From positions 124,001 through 188,000 of the forward strand of contig JADJFD010000002.1 of assembly GCA_016708765.1 (NCBI GenBank): DNA of 64,000 bases. Reading direction: 5' to 3'. The notes under the pieces are model-generated. The model saw nothing but the letters and a program-made list of their open reading frames with translations, was not told the origin of the DNA and did not search any database. This DNA comes from Chitinophagaceae bacterium. Its GTDB lineage: Bacteria > Bacteroidota > Bacteroidia > Chitinophagales > Chitinophagaceae. The position numbers and the translations under genes were made by a program. Below, piece after piece: positions 47,066 through 57,304 of this stretch; within the stretch, counting starts at the first letter, position 1; every line of letters starts with the position of its first letter.

Positions 47066-47310
47066 TATTTAAAATATTTTTTTTGATACCCCCTGTAAAT
47101 CCGCCATGCGCCATAAACAATACAAAAGCCTCCGAATATTTTATCGATATTATCTGGCGGAAACCTCTCGTTCAAAGAAATTTTTCCAAATTTATCTCTG
47201 AAGAAAAAAACAAGCCCTAACAACAGAATCATAAAGCCCATTCCATAATCCATCAGCGACCTCATGGTAGCTAAGCGTTTCCGTTTTTGTCTTTCATATT
47301 CTTCAAGCAT
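47065..47310 (-). CDS. Small two-helix membrane protein
   Basis: An 81-residue protein with a basic N-terminus (YERQKRKRLATMRSLMDY) and two hydrophobic stretches (GMGFMILLLGLVFFF and IFGGFCIVYGAWRIYRGY). It lies between tonB2 and the PstS-like gene and overlaps the latter by one base. No family recognised; conserved position would indicate a partner of the TonB/PstS-like system. Confidence 0.75.
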   Translation of the reverse strand: MLEEYERQKRKRLATMRSLMDYGMGFMILLLGLVFFFRDKFGKISLNERFPPDNIDKIFGGFCIVYGAWRIYRGYQKKYFK

Positions 47311-47347
47311 TTATCTGTTTTTTTAGAAATGGAAAAATATTGAATTT

Positions 47348-48181
47348 TTACTCTTCTACCCCAATAAATGTTACCGGCAACAGATAATTTACCGGAACAT
47401 TTATTCCATTTTGTAATGCCGGTATCCATTTAGGCATTTTTTTAACTACTCTTACTACCTCATTATCAAATTTCAAGCCCCCACTTGTCACAATTTCAAA
47501 TTTATTAATACTACCATCTTTATCAACTTCAAACTTGATCCTAACCAATTTTTTCTCATCCTTTTCTAAATTTTCCGGCGTTGCTAAATACCTACGTAAA
47601 AATTTTATCAAGCCATCCTGACCGCCCGGAAATTCGGGATCTCTTTCCTGAACTGCAAAGAAGGCTTCAGGTTGGGCCGGGCCACTCACAGTACTTATTT
47701 CTCCCACCGATTCAACAACCTTTGGCCGCACAATATCCTTTTCTATTTTATCTCCATCCGCATTTTTATCCGATGTAAGTTTTCCTTCCATATCATCAAT
47801 TGCAGCCATTGGTTCTTTTACAATTTCAGTAATTTTTGGAGGTGAAGTAAATTTTACCTCTGCTACTTTTGGAACTGTTTTCTTTACTGCTTTTGGCTTT
47901 GCTACCACTTCCGCCAACTTAGGTTTTTCAATTTTCTTCTCTGGCAAATTAATTTCTCTTATTACAATACCAGACGTTTCTTCTTTTACGATAATACTAG
48001 TTTTTTTCTTATCGGATGTTCCGATAATAACAAAAAATAGTGAAATAAAAAAACCTATGGCAAGTGCTGACAGCAAACGCTTATTATATCCTTTTCTTAA
48101 TGCATAGGCACCGTAATCTTTATTTCTGTGCTCGAAAATGATATCGAGAAGACTTGATTGCAAAATTTGAGTAGTTTTCAT
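47348..48181 (-). CDS. tonB: TonB energy transducer, second copy
   Basis: From ATG 48181 (277 residues; an upstream in-frame ATG at 48208 is less likely because the paralogue begins at the equivalent site). The N-terminus has LLDIIFEHRNKDYGAYALRKGY, then a membrane segment at about 40-56, a Lys/Pro/Val-rich periplasmic linker, and the TonB C-terminal domain (DPEFPGGQDGLIKFLRRYL, VRIKFEVDKDGSINKFEIV, PVTFIGVE). Close paralogue of the 23599-24429 protein but with a less proline-rich linker. First gene of the tonB-small protein-PstS-like-TPR operon. Confidence 0.92.
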   Translation of the reverse strand: MKTTQILQSSLLDIIFEHRNKDYGAYALRKGYNKRLLSALAIGFFISLFFVIIGTSDKKKTSIIVKEETSGIVIREINLPEKKIEKPKLAEVVAKPKAVKKTVPKVAEVKFTSPPKITEIVKEPMAAIDDMEGKLTSDKNADGDKIEKDIVRPKVVESVGEISTVSGPAQPEAFFAVQERDPEFPGGQDGLIKFLRRYLATPENLEKDEKKLVRIKFEVDKDGSINKFEIVTSGGLKFDNEVVRVVKKMPKWIPALQNGINVPVNYLLPVTFIGVEE

Positions 48182-48346
48182 TGTTGTGTGTTTGCTTATA
48201 AGATGCATGTATACTTCTTAATCCACAACTAAATTCCTGATTTTGAGAAAGTGATAACATATGCCATCATATCGAAAAGATCACCGAAAACTTTATTGAG
48301 ATAAGCTTATGGTCCTTTGCTAACAACTCATAACTATATTTGCCAA

Positions 48347-48868
48347 ATGAAAATCCTGATGGTTTGCTTAGGTAATATTTGTCGTAGCCCTTTAGCAGAA
48401 GGGATTCTTCAGGACAAAGCGTTTAAAGCTGGTTTACAATGGAGCATAGAAAGTGCAGGCACCAATAGCTATCATACAGGAGATGCACCACATCAACTAT
48501 CGCAAAAGGTTGCCAAGCTTAATGGCATTGATATTAGTCAACAAAGAGCCAGAAGGTTCTCTGCAGATGATTTTGAAGTTTACGATAAAATTTATGCCCT
48601 GGCTGACGATGTAGTAGATGAAATGCGCCTCATGGCAAAAAATAAATTTGATACAAACAAAGTAGATTTATTACTCAATGAACTTTATCCTGGTGAAGAC
48701 AGAAATGTTCCCGATCCATATTACGGAGCAGAGCCAGGGTATCATACAGTTTACGATTTGATTGATAAAGCCTGCGATGCAATAATTGAAAAGTATAGCA
48801 AGACTACAAAACCTCCCCAAACCCCTCCGAAGGAGGGGCTTAATAACCCTAAAGTAAAAAGCTGCTAA
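48347..48868 (+). CDS. Low-molecular-weight protein tyrosine phosphatase
   Basis: From ATG 48347 (173 residues; a TTG start at 48317 is unlikely). The P-loop VCLGNICRSP (C[X]5R) is at residues 5-14 and the general-acid region is VPDPYYG near 127. The enzyme dephosphorylates tyrosine residues, possibly arsenate or cell-wall related substrates are unlikely here. The last about 18 residues (TTKPPQTPPKEGLNNPK) are translated from a dispersed repeat at 48811-48841, so the original end of the gene was probably near residue 155. It lies 2 bp before hisS. Confidence 0.9.
   Translation: MKILMVCLGNICRSPLAEGILQDKAFKAGLQWSIESAGTNSYHTGDAPHQLSQKVAKLNGIDISQQRARRFSADDFEVYDKIYALADDVVDEMRLMAKNKFDTNKVDLLLNELYPGEDRNVPDPYYGAEPGYHTVYDLIDKACDAIIEKYSKTTKPPQTPPKEGLNNPKVKSC
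48811..48841. repeat. Dispersed palindrome overlapping the 3' end of the phosphatase gene
   Basis: CCCCTCC-GAA-GGAGGGG with a CCTCCCCAA lead, the same unit as at 32860-32890 with one extra A. Here it is read through as the C-terminal tail of the phosphatase. Confidence 0.75.
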
Positions 48869-48870
48869 CG

Positions 48871-50241
48871 ATGAGTAAACCATCTTTACCACAAGGAACC
48901 AGAGATTTTGGGCCCGATGTAGTTCGAAAAAGAAACTATATATTAAATACAATAAAGAAAGTATTTGAGTTGTATGGCTTTCAGCCGTTGGAAACACCTG
49001 CCATGGAAAACCTAGATTCATTGATGGGAAAATATGGGGAAGAGGGTGATAAGCTTATTTTTAAAATATTAAATAACGGATTAGATAATAAAGAAAAAGA
49101 AAAACAGCTAAGAGAAGATTTTGAAAAAGTATTAGAGGGAAAAAATAATAAAGGCATTACTGAAAGAGCATTAAAGTACGACCTTACGATTCCCTTTGCC
49201 CGATTTGTGGCAATGAATCATAATCAACTGACGTTCCCTTTCAAAAGATACCAGATACAACCAGTGTGGAGAGCAGACCGACCACAAAGGGGAAGATACC
49301 GTGAATTTTATCAATGTGATGCAGATGTAGTTGGCAGCAATGCTTTATTAAACGAAGTTGAATTAGCTAACATCTACCAGGAAGTTTTTTCACAACTTGG
49401 GTTGAAAGATTGTACTATAAAAATTAACCATAGAAAAATTTTAGCTGCATTAGCAGAAATATGTGGTGGCTTAGAAAAGATGATGGATATTACTATTGTC
49501 ATTGACAAGCTGGATAAAATAGGTCTTGAAAAAGTAAAAGAAGAATTGGTAGGAAGAGGATTAGACGCAGAACAAGTAACAATCATAGAAAAGTACCTGG
49601 GCATTTCAGGAAGTAATGATGAAAGGATTGCTCAATTAAAAACACTTCTTGGAGAAAATGCAAATGCGAAAAAAGGAATCGAAGAACTTGAATACCTCTA
49701 TTTGAAATTTGCAACTAACGATTCAACGCTTGCAGTTGATTTTACACTTGCAAGGGGACTCAATTACTATACCGGAATTATTTTTGAAGTAGCTGCTCCT
49801 CCATCTGTAAAAATGGGAAGCATTGGTGGTGGTGGCAGATATGACGATCTAACCGGTCTCTTTGGTGTGCCAGATATTCCCGGCGTTGGAATTTCTTTTG
49901 GTGTAGATAGAATATACGATGTGATGGAAGAGTTGAATTTATTTCCTGCTGACATCCATATTAGCACACAGGTTCTTTTTTTCAATCTTGGAGAAACAGA
50001 AAGTCAAAAGGCGTTTGAACTAATGCAACAACTAAGAAAAAAAGGAATTAGTAGTGAACTGTACCACGAAAATGTAAAATTTGATAAGCAGTTCAAATAT
50101 GCGGAAAAGAAGAATATACCTTATGTGGTTATTATTGGAGAGAAAGAGTTGGAGGAAGGAAGTTGTGGGGTAAAAAAACTTTCAACTGGTTTACAAGAAA
50201 ATATTTCATTCAACGAATTCCTTAATTATCCTTTTGCATAA
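48871..50241 (+). CDS. hisS: Histidyl-tRNA synthetase
   Basis: A 456-residue class II aminoacyl-tRNA synthetase charging tRNA-His. Visible: LPQGTRDFGPDVV at the N-terminus, motif 2 region QPVWRADRPQRGRYREFYQCD near residue 135, the histidine-binding LARGLNYYTGIIFE near 295 and motif 3 IGGGGRYDDLTGLFG and GVGISFGVDRIYDVM. The anticodon domain follows from about 370 (QVLFFNLG). Normal length, frame intact. Followed by a terminator. Confidence 0.97.
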   Translation: MSKPSLPQGTRDFGPDVVRKRNYILNTIKKVFELYGFQPLETPAMENLDSLMGKYGEEGDKLIFKILNNGLDNKEKEKQLREDFEKVLEGKNNKGITERALKYDLTIPFARFVAMNHNQLTFPFKRYQIQPVWRADRPQRGRYREFYQCDADVVGSNALLNEVELANIYQEVFSQLGLKDCTIKINHRKILAALAEICGGLEKMMDITIVIDKLDKIGLEKVKEELVGRGLDAEQVTIIEKYLGISGSNDERIAQLKTLLGENANAKKGIEELEYLYLKFATNDSTLAVDFTLARGLNYYTGIIFEVAAPPSVKMGSIGGGGRYDDLTGLFGVPDIPGVGISFGVDRIYDVMEELNLFPADIHISTQVLFFNLGETESQKAFELMQQLRKKGISSELYHENVKFDKQFKYAEKKNIPYVVIIGEKELEEGSCGVKKLSTGLQENISFNEFLNYPFA

Positions 50242-50249
50242 AATAAAAA

Positions 50250-50276
50250 AACCGTCACTGAGAATCAGGACGGCTT
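50250..50276. terminator. Terminator between hisS and the convergent lipoprotein gene
   Basis: AACCGTC and GACGGCTT pair around ACTGAGAATCAG. It is followed by CTTTATTATTTTTT on the plus strand and by A-rich sequence that reads as T-rich on the minus strand, so it may serve both genes. Confidence 0.7.
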
Positions 50277-50298
50277 CTTTATTATTTTTTAAAATAAA

Positions 50299-50898
50299 CT
50301 ATCGTTGGTCAATTGCCAATCCAACAGTTTTATAATTGGGACTTGGTTTCACCGAACCAAGATCATTTAATTCTAATCCTAAAAACCTTGCCTGGCCAGC
50401 TGTTGCTGCACTATGAATGATAGTAACATCAATATAACCAAATGAGCTATTAGCAGGAATGGTGATTGTACCAGTTGATGCAATACTATAATGTGTGCCA
50501 GAAACTGCATCAGCATAAGTCAATGTGCCAGCTGTTCTGGAAGGTGTTTGTCCAGATATTGTGGCAGGAAAAGCAACAGTTGGTACCGGACTAGTTGTAA
50601 ATACGTTGTATCCAACTGTTTCATCCTTACCAGATTGAGGCCCTACAAGATTTATCCTGATTTGAATAGTCTTGTTATTCAATCGTCTCAAAGTTGAATC
50701 AGCAGTTGTTAATGGTCTTGTTGCTGTCGGAATTCTAGTTAATATCGGATAAGTAGTACCTGCAGTTGTTGCGTTTACAGCAGCTGCATCAAATTCCACA
50801 ACAGTTGCCCCTGTATAAGTTTTAACATCTTCCTTTATACAAGATGGCAACATCAAAGCTGCAATACCTATATATGCTATAAAAGAATATTTTTTCAT
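50299..50898 (-). CDS. Sus-locus lipoprotein, DUF4843-like
   Basis: A 199-residue lipoprotein with a lipobox (GIAALMLPSC, Cys20). The mature part is rich in Thr/Ala and beta strands, with a NATTAGTTYPILTRIPT stretch and a C-terminal Ig-like or Calx-beta-like pattern ending with GLAIDQR. It follows susD by 23 bp, where SusE-like or surface glycan-binding lipoproteins usually occur. The DUF4843 similarity is an impression. Its ligand is not known. Confidence 0.72.
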   Translation of the reverse strand: MKKYSFIAYIGIAALMLPSCIKEDVKTYTGATVVEFDAAAVNATTAGTTYPILTRIPTATRPLTTADSTLRRLNNKTIQIRINLVGPQSGKDETVGYNVFTTSPVPTVAFPATISGQTPSRTAGTLTYADAVSGTHYSIASTGTITIPANSSFGYIDVTIIHSAATAGQARFLGLELNDLGSVKPSPNYKTVGLAIDQR

Positions 50899-50921
50899 GT
50901 CGTATTTTTTCTTTGTGCTTA

Positions 50922-52476
50922 TTAATAATTAAAATTTTGAACCATGTTCGGATTACCAACCACTTCATTATTAGGTAGAGCTGGCAATAATCTAAAGCTT
51001 GTTGCCGGCATATTAATAACAGGGTTAGCCTTTACGATATCAAGGCCATATCTTTTAATATCATAAAAACGATGCCCTTCAAATGCAAACTCTAACATTC
51101 TCTGTCTCAAAATTTCATTCAATAACGCCTGACCAGATAAAGTAGCAGGTCCAGCAAATCCTACAATTCTTGCTGTACGAATAACATTCAAATCAAGCAT
51201 AGCATCTGGTTCATTCAACATATGATACCTTGCTTCTGCCCTTGTCAAATAAAGCTCCGGCCATCTGAATAATACAGTATGATCCCAGTTTGCAGCACCT
51301 GCTTTTCCAAACCATTTGGTACATTCTACATAATGCCCGCCTGCATTAACACCCCATTCAAATAACCTGTTCCTGATGTCAGAACCATAAGTAAGCGTTG
51401 GAGGTGGTGTACCAGCAGGATTTGCTGTTGTAGGTTGAGTAGATGAAGAGGTTAAGTTTGAATTAAAGTTATGGCCTGTAATTCCAAGTTGACCCAGAAG
51501 AAAAGCATTAGGCATCAAATCGCCTTGTCCCTGCCTAGTTTCCCAAAAATTATTAATACCACCTGGAGTTTTCAAAGTTGTATGTGTAGCAGCCAAAGAT
51601 GTATTAACACCTAGATTTTCAGCAAGCGTTGCAAAATAAACCTGAAAAATTCCTTCAGGATGATCTGCATTTCTCCAACCTGCAACATAATTTCCTGTAT
51701 TTGTCATAGCTCCAATTCCACCTGTAAGTGTAATAGCTGCTGTTGCAAAAGAGTCAGCCTTTGCCCAGTTGCCAGCATATAGATTTACTCTTGCACCAAG
51801 TGCTAGCCCTGCATGTTTACTTGCATAATTGCGTCCTCTATTTGAACTAGACAATTGTGAAATAGAACTGTAAAGATCACTCATTACCTGTGCATAACAA
51901 TCGGCAATTGTTGCCCTTGCAGGCATATAAGCTACCGCATCAGTTGGGTTATTGAATCCAACCAAATTAATTACAACTCCTCCTCTATCCTGAGACGGAC
52001 CACAAAAGTTGGTATATAGCTATAATTTCTAACTAGTTCAAATAATAAGAAAGCTCTCATAAACTTAAGCTCACCATCTAATCTCGTAACATCTGCCGGA
52101 GTAGCGTCTGTAACAAGCGGTAAAGCTGCTAAAGTAAGATTGATCTCATTTATTCCGCCATAAGCACCAGACCAAACCGCTGTTGTAATATTAGCTGTAT
52201 TCCGGTTCTCACTGATCAATCTGGCAGAACGATTATTTGCAAAAGCAATATCAGCCATGGCATCAGTTACAGAAAAAGATCTCTTCCATAAAAAGCTTCT
52301 CTCTTCAAGATTGAATAAACTGAATTTAATGCACTTTCAATACCAGCTTTCTTTGTCAATGCAAGGCTAGCATCAAGTGAATTTAATGACGGAAGGTCCA
52401 GTTGTTTTTTGCAAGACTGCAAAGAAACACCAGCAACCAATCCAAGTATCAATATTTTAAAACGTATTTTTTTCAT
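50922..52476 (-). CDS. SusD/RagB-family outer-membrane lipoprotein (two frameshifts)
   Basis: About 517 residues after joining three frames. The first (52476-52267) has a signal peptide and lipobox VSLQSCKKQLDLP; the middle frame contains DGELKFMRAFLLFELVRNY, a TPR-type SusD motif; the third carries GRNYASKHAGLALGARVNLYAGNW, FRWPELYLTRAEARYH and the family ending EFAFEGHRFYDIKRYG. One T is missing near 52272-52276 and one C near 51998-52000. Partner of SusC in binding nutrient at the cell surface. Substrate unknown; no glycan enzyme genes lie nearby. Confidence 0.92.
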
Positions 52477-52496
52477 AATAATTTGTCTTTAAAAAT

Positions 52497-55274
52497 TTAG
52501 AATCTGATCTGTGCACCTGCAGTGAAACTTTTAGTTTGTGGAATAGTTCCTGTATTAGCACCAGTAAACTCAGGATCATACCCAGGCCATTCTGTATAAG
52601 TAATTAGATTGACACCTTGTACATATAATCTTAAACCCTGTAGGTGTAACTTCTTAGCAATTGGGGCTGTTACATCGTAAGAAAGAGTAACTCTTTTTAA
52701 ACGCACATAATCAGTTTTATAGATATAACGGGTTCCTGTAGCCCAAGAAACACTATTGTAATCTGTCTGACCATTGAAAGGCCGAGGTGTAGGAACTACA
52801 TCTCCCGGATTTTGCCAACGGGTGTCATACATATACGTCAATCCATTACCGATTGTACTTGCATTACGGGAAAAAATGCATTCAATGAAATTCCTTTATA
52901 TGAAAAATCATTTGTCCATCCCCCAAAATGAGAAGGATAAATATTGCCAATAATTTTACTATCAGCAGCTTTTGGCGTGTAGGTTAGATTACCATTTATA
53001 TCATACCACATGCTTCTACCAGAAGCAGGGTTTACTCCAGCCCATTCCACTGTAAAGAATGACCCCAGAGGAGATCCAACACGGATAGAAGCATCGCCTG
53101 GCAATTGAGTCAAGCCATCGTACAGCTCCTTAACCTTGTTTTTCTGGAAAGCTATATTAAAGCTAGATTCCCATTTAAATTTACCGACAAACGGTCTTAC
53201 TGCAAGTAAAATCTCAAGTCCGGTATTTTCAACAGATCCAAGATTTTGCTGAATAGTAGAGAAACCAGTAGTTTGGTACAAAGAACGACTTAACAATAAG
53301 TCATTATTCGTTCTTTTATAAACTGGCTTGTCCATAAGAGTACCTGAATTTCAAACCAGAAATAGCTTTAACATTTTTAAGGAATGATTCATCCTTAACA
53401 TTCCAGGCAAATTGTACAGAATTAAATATTCCATATTTATTGTTAGCACCAAATCTGCTGGATCCATCTCTACGAACAGTATAGTTAAATATATACTTGC
53501 CTTTATAGCTATAGCCCAATTTTCCAAACTGTGAAAAAGTAGCACTGGCACTTGCCTGACCGCTTGCACTTACAATGGTCGAAGCAGCACTTAAATATTC
53601 CAATTGCACAGAAGGGAAACCGCTTGCATCCGCCTGAAACCATTGATTTTGATCCTTTCTATACTCTACACCTAATAGTGCATTAATGTTATGGTTTTCC
53701 TTTATCGTTTTAACATATGAAGCTGTTGTGTTTGTAATCAAGTTAGTGTTCCAATCTACCTGCTCAGATAAATTACCACCTGATGCATAACTGTCATTCA
53801 CGGTAGAAGGGCGATAACGATGATCTCTTAAATTACGATAATCCATACCAACCATAGATCGCAAAGTCAACTGTGGTGTTATTTTATAGGTTAACGCAAT
53901 ATTGCCTACAAGCTGGTTGGTTCTGGTAAAATACTTTACCAGCTCATTAATAGCAATGATGTTATGATTATATGTCCCTATCATATTCTGTCCAGTTCCA
54001 GGTAATCCATAAAATGTACCATCCGCATTATAAATCGGGTTTATTGGATGCATAAGACTTGCAACATAGGCTGCATTGCCAAAACCTGTATTACCAGTAC
54101 TGTAAGGGCCAAGCTGTGAGAAAGTACTCAGATTAATAGAATTATCAATAGTGATTTTATTATTAATCTTATATGAGATTTTCGAAAGCATTGCGCCACG
54201 TTGAAAATCTGTTGGCTTTATAAAAGCGGTCTGTTTGGTATAAGATGCCGATAAATAGTAATTTAAATTTTCACTTCCACCCTGTACTGAACCTTCTGCA
54301 TTAAAAATATTTCCTGTACCGAAAGCTGCATCTTGCCAGTCATAAGTTGGAAGACTGTCTATCTTTCCTTGTGAAGTACCTGCCGGTAAACCTATACCGC
54401 TTAGTGCTTGAGATAAAGCACTTGCAGGTGTTGCACCAGCGTTAATCAAGGTTTCTTGTCTTAATTGAAACCATTGTTGTGTATTAGTAACTTCCAGCCT
54501 TTTTAATTCTTTTGATTGACCAACATAAGTATCAAAGGTAAATTTCGGCTTTCCGTTTCTGCCTTTTTTTGTAGTAACAAGCACAACACCATTAGCGGCT
54601 CTTGCACCGTAAATTGAGGCCGCTGCTGCATCCTTTAAAACATCAATCGACTCAATATCATTAGGGTTTAAAAAATTTAGAGGATTAGCTTGAGTATTAA
54701 TTGAACCATCAGAGGTATTCAATTGAACTCCATCAACCACATAAAGAGGCGTTGTACCAGCATTAATTGAGCCTACACCACGAACAATTACACTTAATCC
54801 TCCTCCAGGAATTCCATTTGCTGCGGCTACAATTACACCTGCCGCCCTTCCCTGCATAGCCTGCGCAAAATTTGCAACTGGCATATTTTCAATTTCTTTT
54901 GCAGAAATCTGGGAGATTGCCGATGCAACATCCTTTTTTCTTACAGTTTGATATCCTGTAACGACTACTTCTTCCATATCCTTATCAACCTGCTTAAGTA
55001 CCACATTGACTTGAGCATTGTTGCCTATTACCATTTCTACTGGATCCATGTTTACTGAAGTAAACATAATAGATTTACCATTTGCAGGTACAATTACAGA
55101 ATAGGTACCGTCAGCCTTTGTGGTGGCACCATTTGTAGTTCCTTTAACCAATACTGAAACATTGGCCAATGGCTGGCCTTTTTCATCAGTTACCGTACCG
55201 GTAACAGTTCGCTGAGCAAATGCCTGTACAGACAGACACAATACACCCAGCAAGAAGAGATAAAATTTCTTCAT
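52497..55274 (-). CDS. SusC/RagA-family TonB-dependent transporter (frameshifts and internal gaps)
   Basis: About 925 residues over three frames; typical family length is near 1000. It has a signal peptide (LFLLGVLCLSVQAFAQ), an N-terminal carboxypeptidase-like domain (VTGTVTDEKGQPLANVSVLV), the plug with DVLKDAAAASIYGARAANGVVLV and the beta-barrel, ending AGAQIRF. At 53330-53345 the sequence passes from LKFRYSYG to YKRTNNDLLLSRSL, skipping perhaps 70-80 residues usually found between these segments, and the frame changes. Near 52855-52870 a second frame change after ISLNAFF may also hide a shorter loss. The TonB system at 23599 or 47348 would energise it. Confidence 0.9.
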
Positions 55275-55599
55275 GCAGTTAGTTTTAATTTTTATGCAAT
55301 AAATGTTAAAAGAAAAAGAGCTATTACTTAACCGTTAAGTAGAAAAACTTAACATTTAATTAACCAGTTCTAGCAAAAGAAGACCGCTACTTGCCATCTT
55401 TTGCTGCACGAAAATATACTTCAAGTTAACACTGGCAAAAAATAATTATAAACGGCACTAACGAATGTTAAATGAATAAAAAACTGGAGCAATTAAATTA
55501 AAAGTCTAATAAAGTGATATTGAATAACATCTAATAATCCAATAGAAAAAGGGAAATAAATTAAAACTTATTTCCCTTTCACAACATTGTTTACCAAAA
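55275..55599. promoter_or_regulatory. susC upstream region with ACTTAAC palindrome (no gene)
   Basis: A 325-bp AT-rich stretch upstream of susC without coding capacity. ACTTAAC-C-GTTAAGT is a perfect inverted repeat at 55326-55340 with another ACTTAAC half-site at 55347-55353, 52-79 bp before the susC ATG, a good candidate operator. I find no convincing TAnnTTTG promoter. The distal part (55480-55599) holds short A/T runs and the end of the next gene. Confidence 0.5.
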
Positions 55600-55977
55600 T
55601 TACCTTATTAATAAAAAAATTGATATTTCTTTTTTTAATCTATCAATTGCTGGCTCTGCTTTCATTCCTTCCATATTAATGTCCTGCACCTGAATCAATA
55701 AACTAGTTATTTTATTTTCTGCATTTCTTTTAAAAGTTGCTAACCCTGAATATGCTACTAATTCGAAAGCATCTTTGCTATCTGTTTTCCTTAGTTCAGA
55801 GTTTCCCATCACTGAGGTGGCAGTCAATACACCGTTTTCCACAATTACTCCAATCTCTGTAACAGGGCTTCCTTCTGGAAAAGTGTATTTACCGGTGTAT
55901 TCTTGTAATGAATCAACCTGTGCATTAACATTTGAAAAGGCAACAGCCATTAAAAATAACAGAACTATCTTTCTCAT
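55600..55977 (-). CDS. Small secreted protein, DUF3471-like
   Basis: From ATG 55977 (125 residues; an upstream Met at 56028 gives no signal-peptide advantage). Signal peptide KIVLLFLMAVAFSNVNAQ is followed by LQEYTGKYTFPEGSPVTEIGVIVEN and a beta-rich FELVAYSGLATFKRNAENKIT. This EYxGxY-type segment resembles DUF3471 or lipocalin-like domains found at the ends of beta-lactamase-family proteins. Function unknown. It lies 62 bp after the thiolase gene. Confidence 0.7.
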   Translation of the reverse strand: MRKIVLLFLMAVAFSNVNAQVDSLQEYTGKYTFPEGSPVTEIGVIVENGVLTATSVMGNSELRKTDSKDAFELVAYSGLATFKRNAENKITSLLIQVQDINMEGMKAEPAIDRLKKEISIFLLIR

Positions 55978-56039
55978 TTTTTGATTTTTTAATTTAAAAA
56001 AGGAAATTACGACAAAAGCATACAGCATAGAATAACTGT

Positions 56040-57239
56040 CTAAACTTTCTCAAAAATAACTGCAGCACCCTGTCCTACGCCTACACACATTGTTGCCAAA
56101 CCATATCTTACATCTTCCTTTTGCATTTCATGCAATAATGTAGTTGCAATACGAACGCCGCTGCAACCTAATGGATGGCCAAGTGCTATTGCACCTCCGT
56201 TTACATTCACTTTTTTAGAATCAAGTTCTAAATCCCGCAAACAAGCAATGGATTGAGAAGCAAAAGCCTCATTCAATTCAATCAAGCCAATATCATATGT
56301 TTTCAATCCAGCCCTTTGCAATGCTTTTTGGGTAGCTGGAACTGGTCCAATTCCCATAATTGCAGGATCTACGCCAGCAACCGCCATAGATGTAACTTTT
56401 GCCAATGGTTTTAAGCCATATTTCTTTACCGCATCTTCACTTGCCAATAACATTGCTGCCGATCCATCATTAATTCCGGAAGAATTTCCTGCTGTTACAG
56501 TTCCCTCTTTTATAAAGGCTGGCTTTAATGTTCCCAATTTTTCTAAAGATGTTTCTCTTGGATGTTCATCATCTACTACCCAACTTATCAAACCTTTCTT
56601 ATTTATTTCAACTGCTGCTATTTCATCATCCCATTTATTAGCAGCTTTTGCTGCTGCATATTTTTGTTGGGAAGCGAATGCGAATTCATCTTGCTCTTGT
56701 CTGCCGATGTTCCATTTCTTCGCTACATTCTCTGCCGTTTCTCCCATACCAAATGGATAATGTAGTGCAGATAAGTTATTATTAATAAACCGCCAGCCCA
56801 TTGTTGTATCAAACATTTCTGATGAACGGTCAAACGGTGTTTCACTTTTTCCAATTACAAAAGGAGCTCTGGTCATGCTTTCAACTCCACAAGCGATAAT
56901 CATTTCCGCATCACCACACATTATTTGTCTGGTTCCATCCATTATAGCTTGTAAACCAGAAGCACATAACCTGTTAACAGTATTTCCCGGAATAGTTACA
57001 GGTAAACCAGCTAATAATGCAGCCATTCTTGCTACATTACGATTGTCTTCTCCCGCCTGATTGGCAGCACCAGCAATTACATCTTCGATTGCATTCACAT
57101 CAACAGATTCATTTCTTTTTAATAAAGCTTTAATAATGTAAGCCAGTAAATCATCCGGCCGGATTGAACTTAACGCTCCGCCATACCTTCCTATCGGTGT
57201 TCTGACAGCGTCAACTATATAGACAGATTTCATATTCAT
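56040..57239 (-). CDS. Acetyl-CoA acyltransferase (thiolase; PcaF/PaaJ-like)
   Basis: A 399-residue thiolase. The acyl-accepting Cys92 is in VNRLCASGLQA, the His is in GGAIALGHPLGCSG near 354, and the second Cys is in MCVGVGQGAA near 387. ESMTRAPFVIGK and FDTTMGWRFINN resemble beta-ketoadipyl-CoA thiolases, but assignment to fatty-acid beta-oxidation or aromatic degradation cannot be settled without neighbours. The start may be Met3 (MKSVYIVDAVRTPIG). It is divergent from rlmN. Confidence 0.92.
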   Translation of the reverse strand: MNMKSVYIVDAVRTPIGRYGGALSSIRPDDLLAYIIKALLKRNESVDVNAIEDVIAGAANQAGEDNRNVARMAALLAGLPVTIPGNTVNRLCASGLQAIMDGTRQIMCGDAEMIIACGVESMTRAPFVIGKSETPFDRSSEMFDTTMGWRFINNNLSALHYPFGMGETAENVAKKWNIGRQEQDEFAFASQQKYAAAKAANKWDDEIAAVEINKKGLISWVVDDEHPRETSLEKLGTLKPAFIKEGTVTAGNSSGINDGSAAMLLASEDAVKKYGLKPLAKVTSMAVAGVDPAIMGIGPVPATQKALQRAGLKTYDIGLIELNEAFASQSIACLRDLELDSKKVNVNGGAIALGHPLGCSGVRIATTLLHEMQKEDVRYGLATMCVGVGQGAAVIFEKV

Positions 57240-57304
57240 GATTTAAACAGCAAATATCTGTGAATTATGCTAATCCCTTTTGCTTCAATTATCTTTGCCT
57301 CCTG

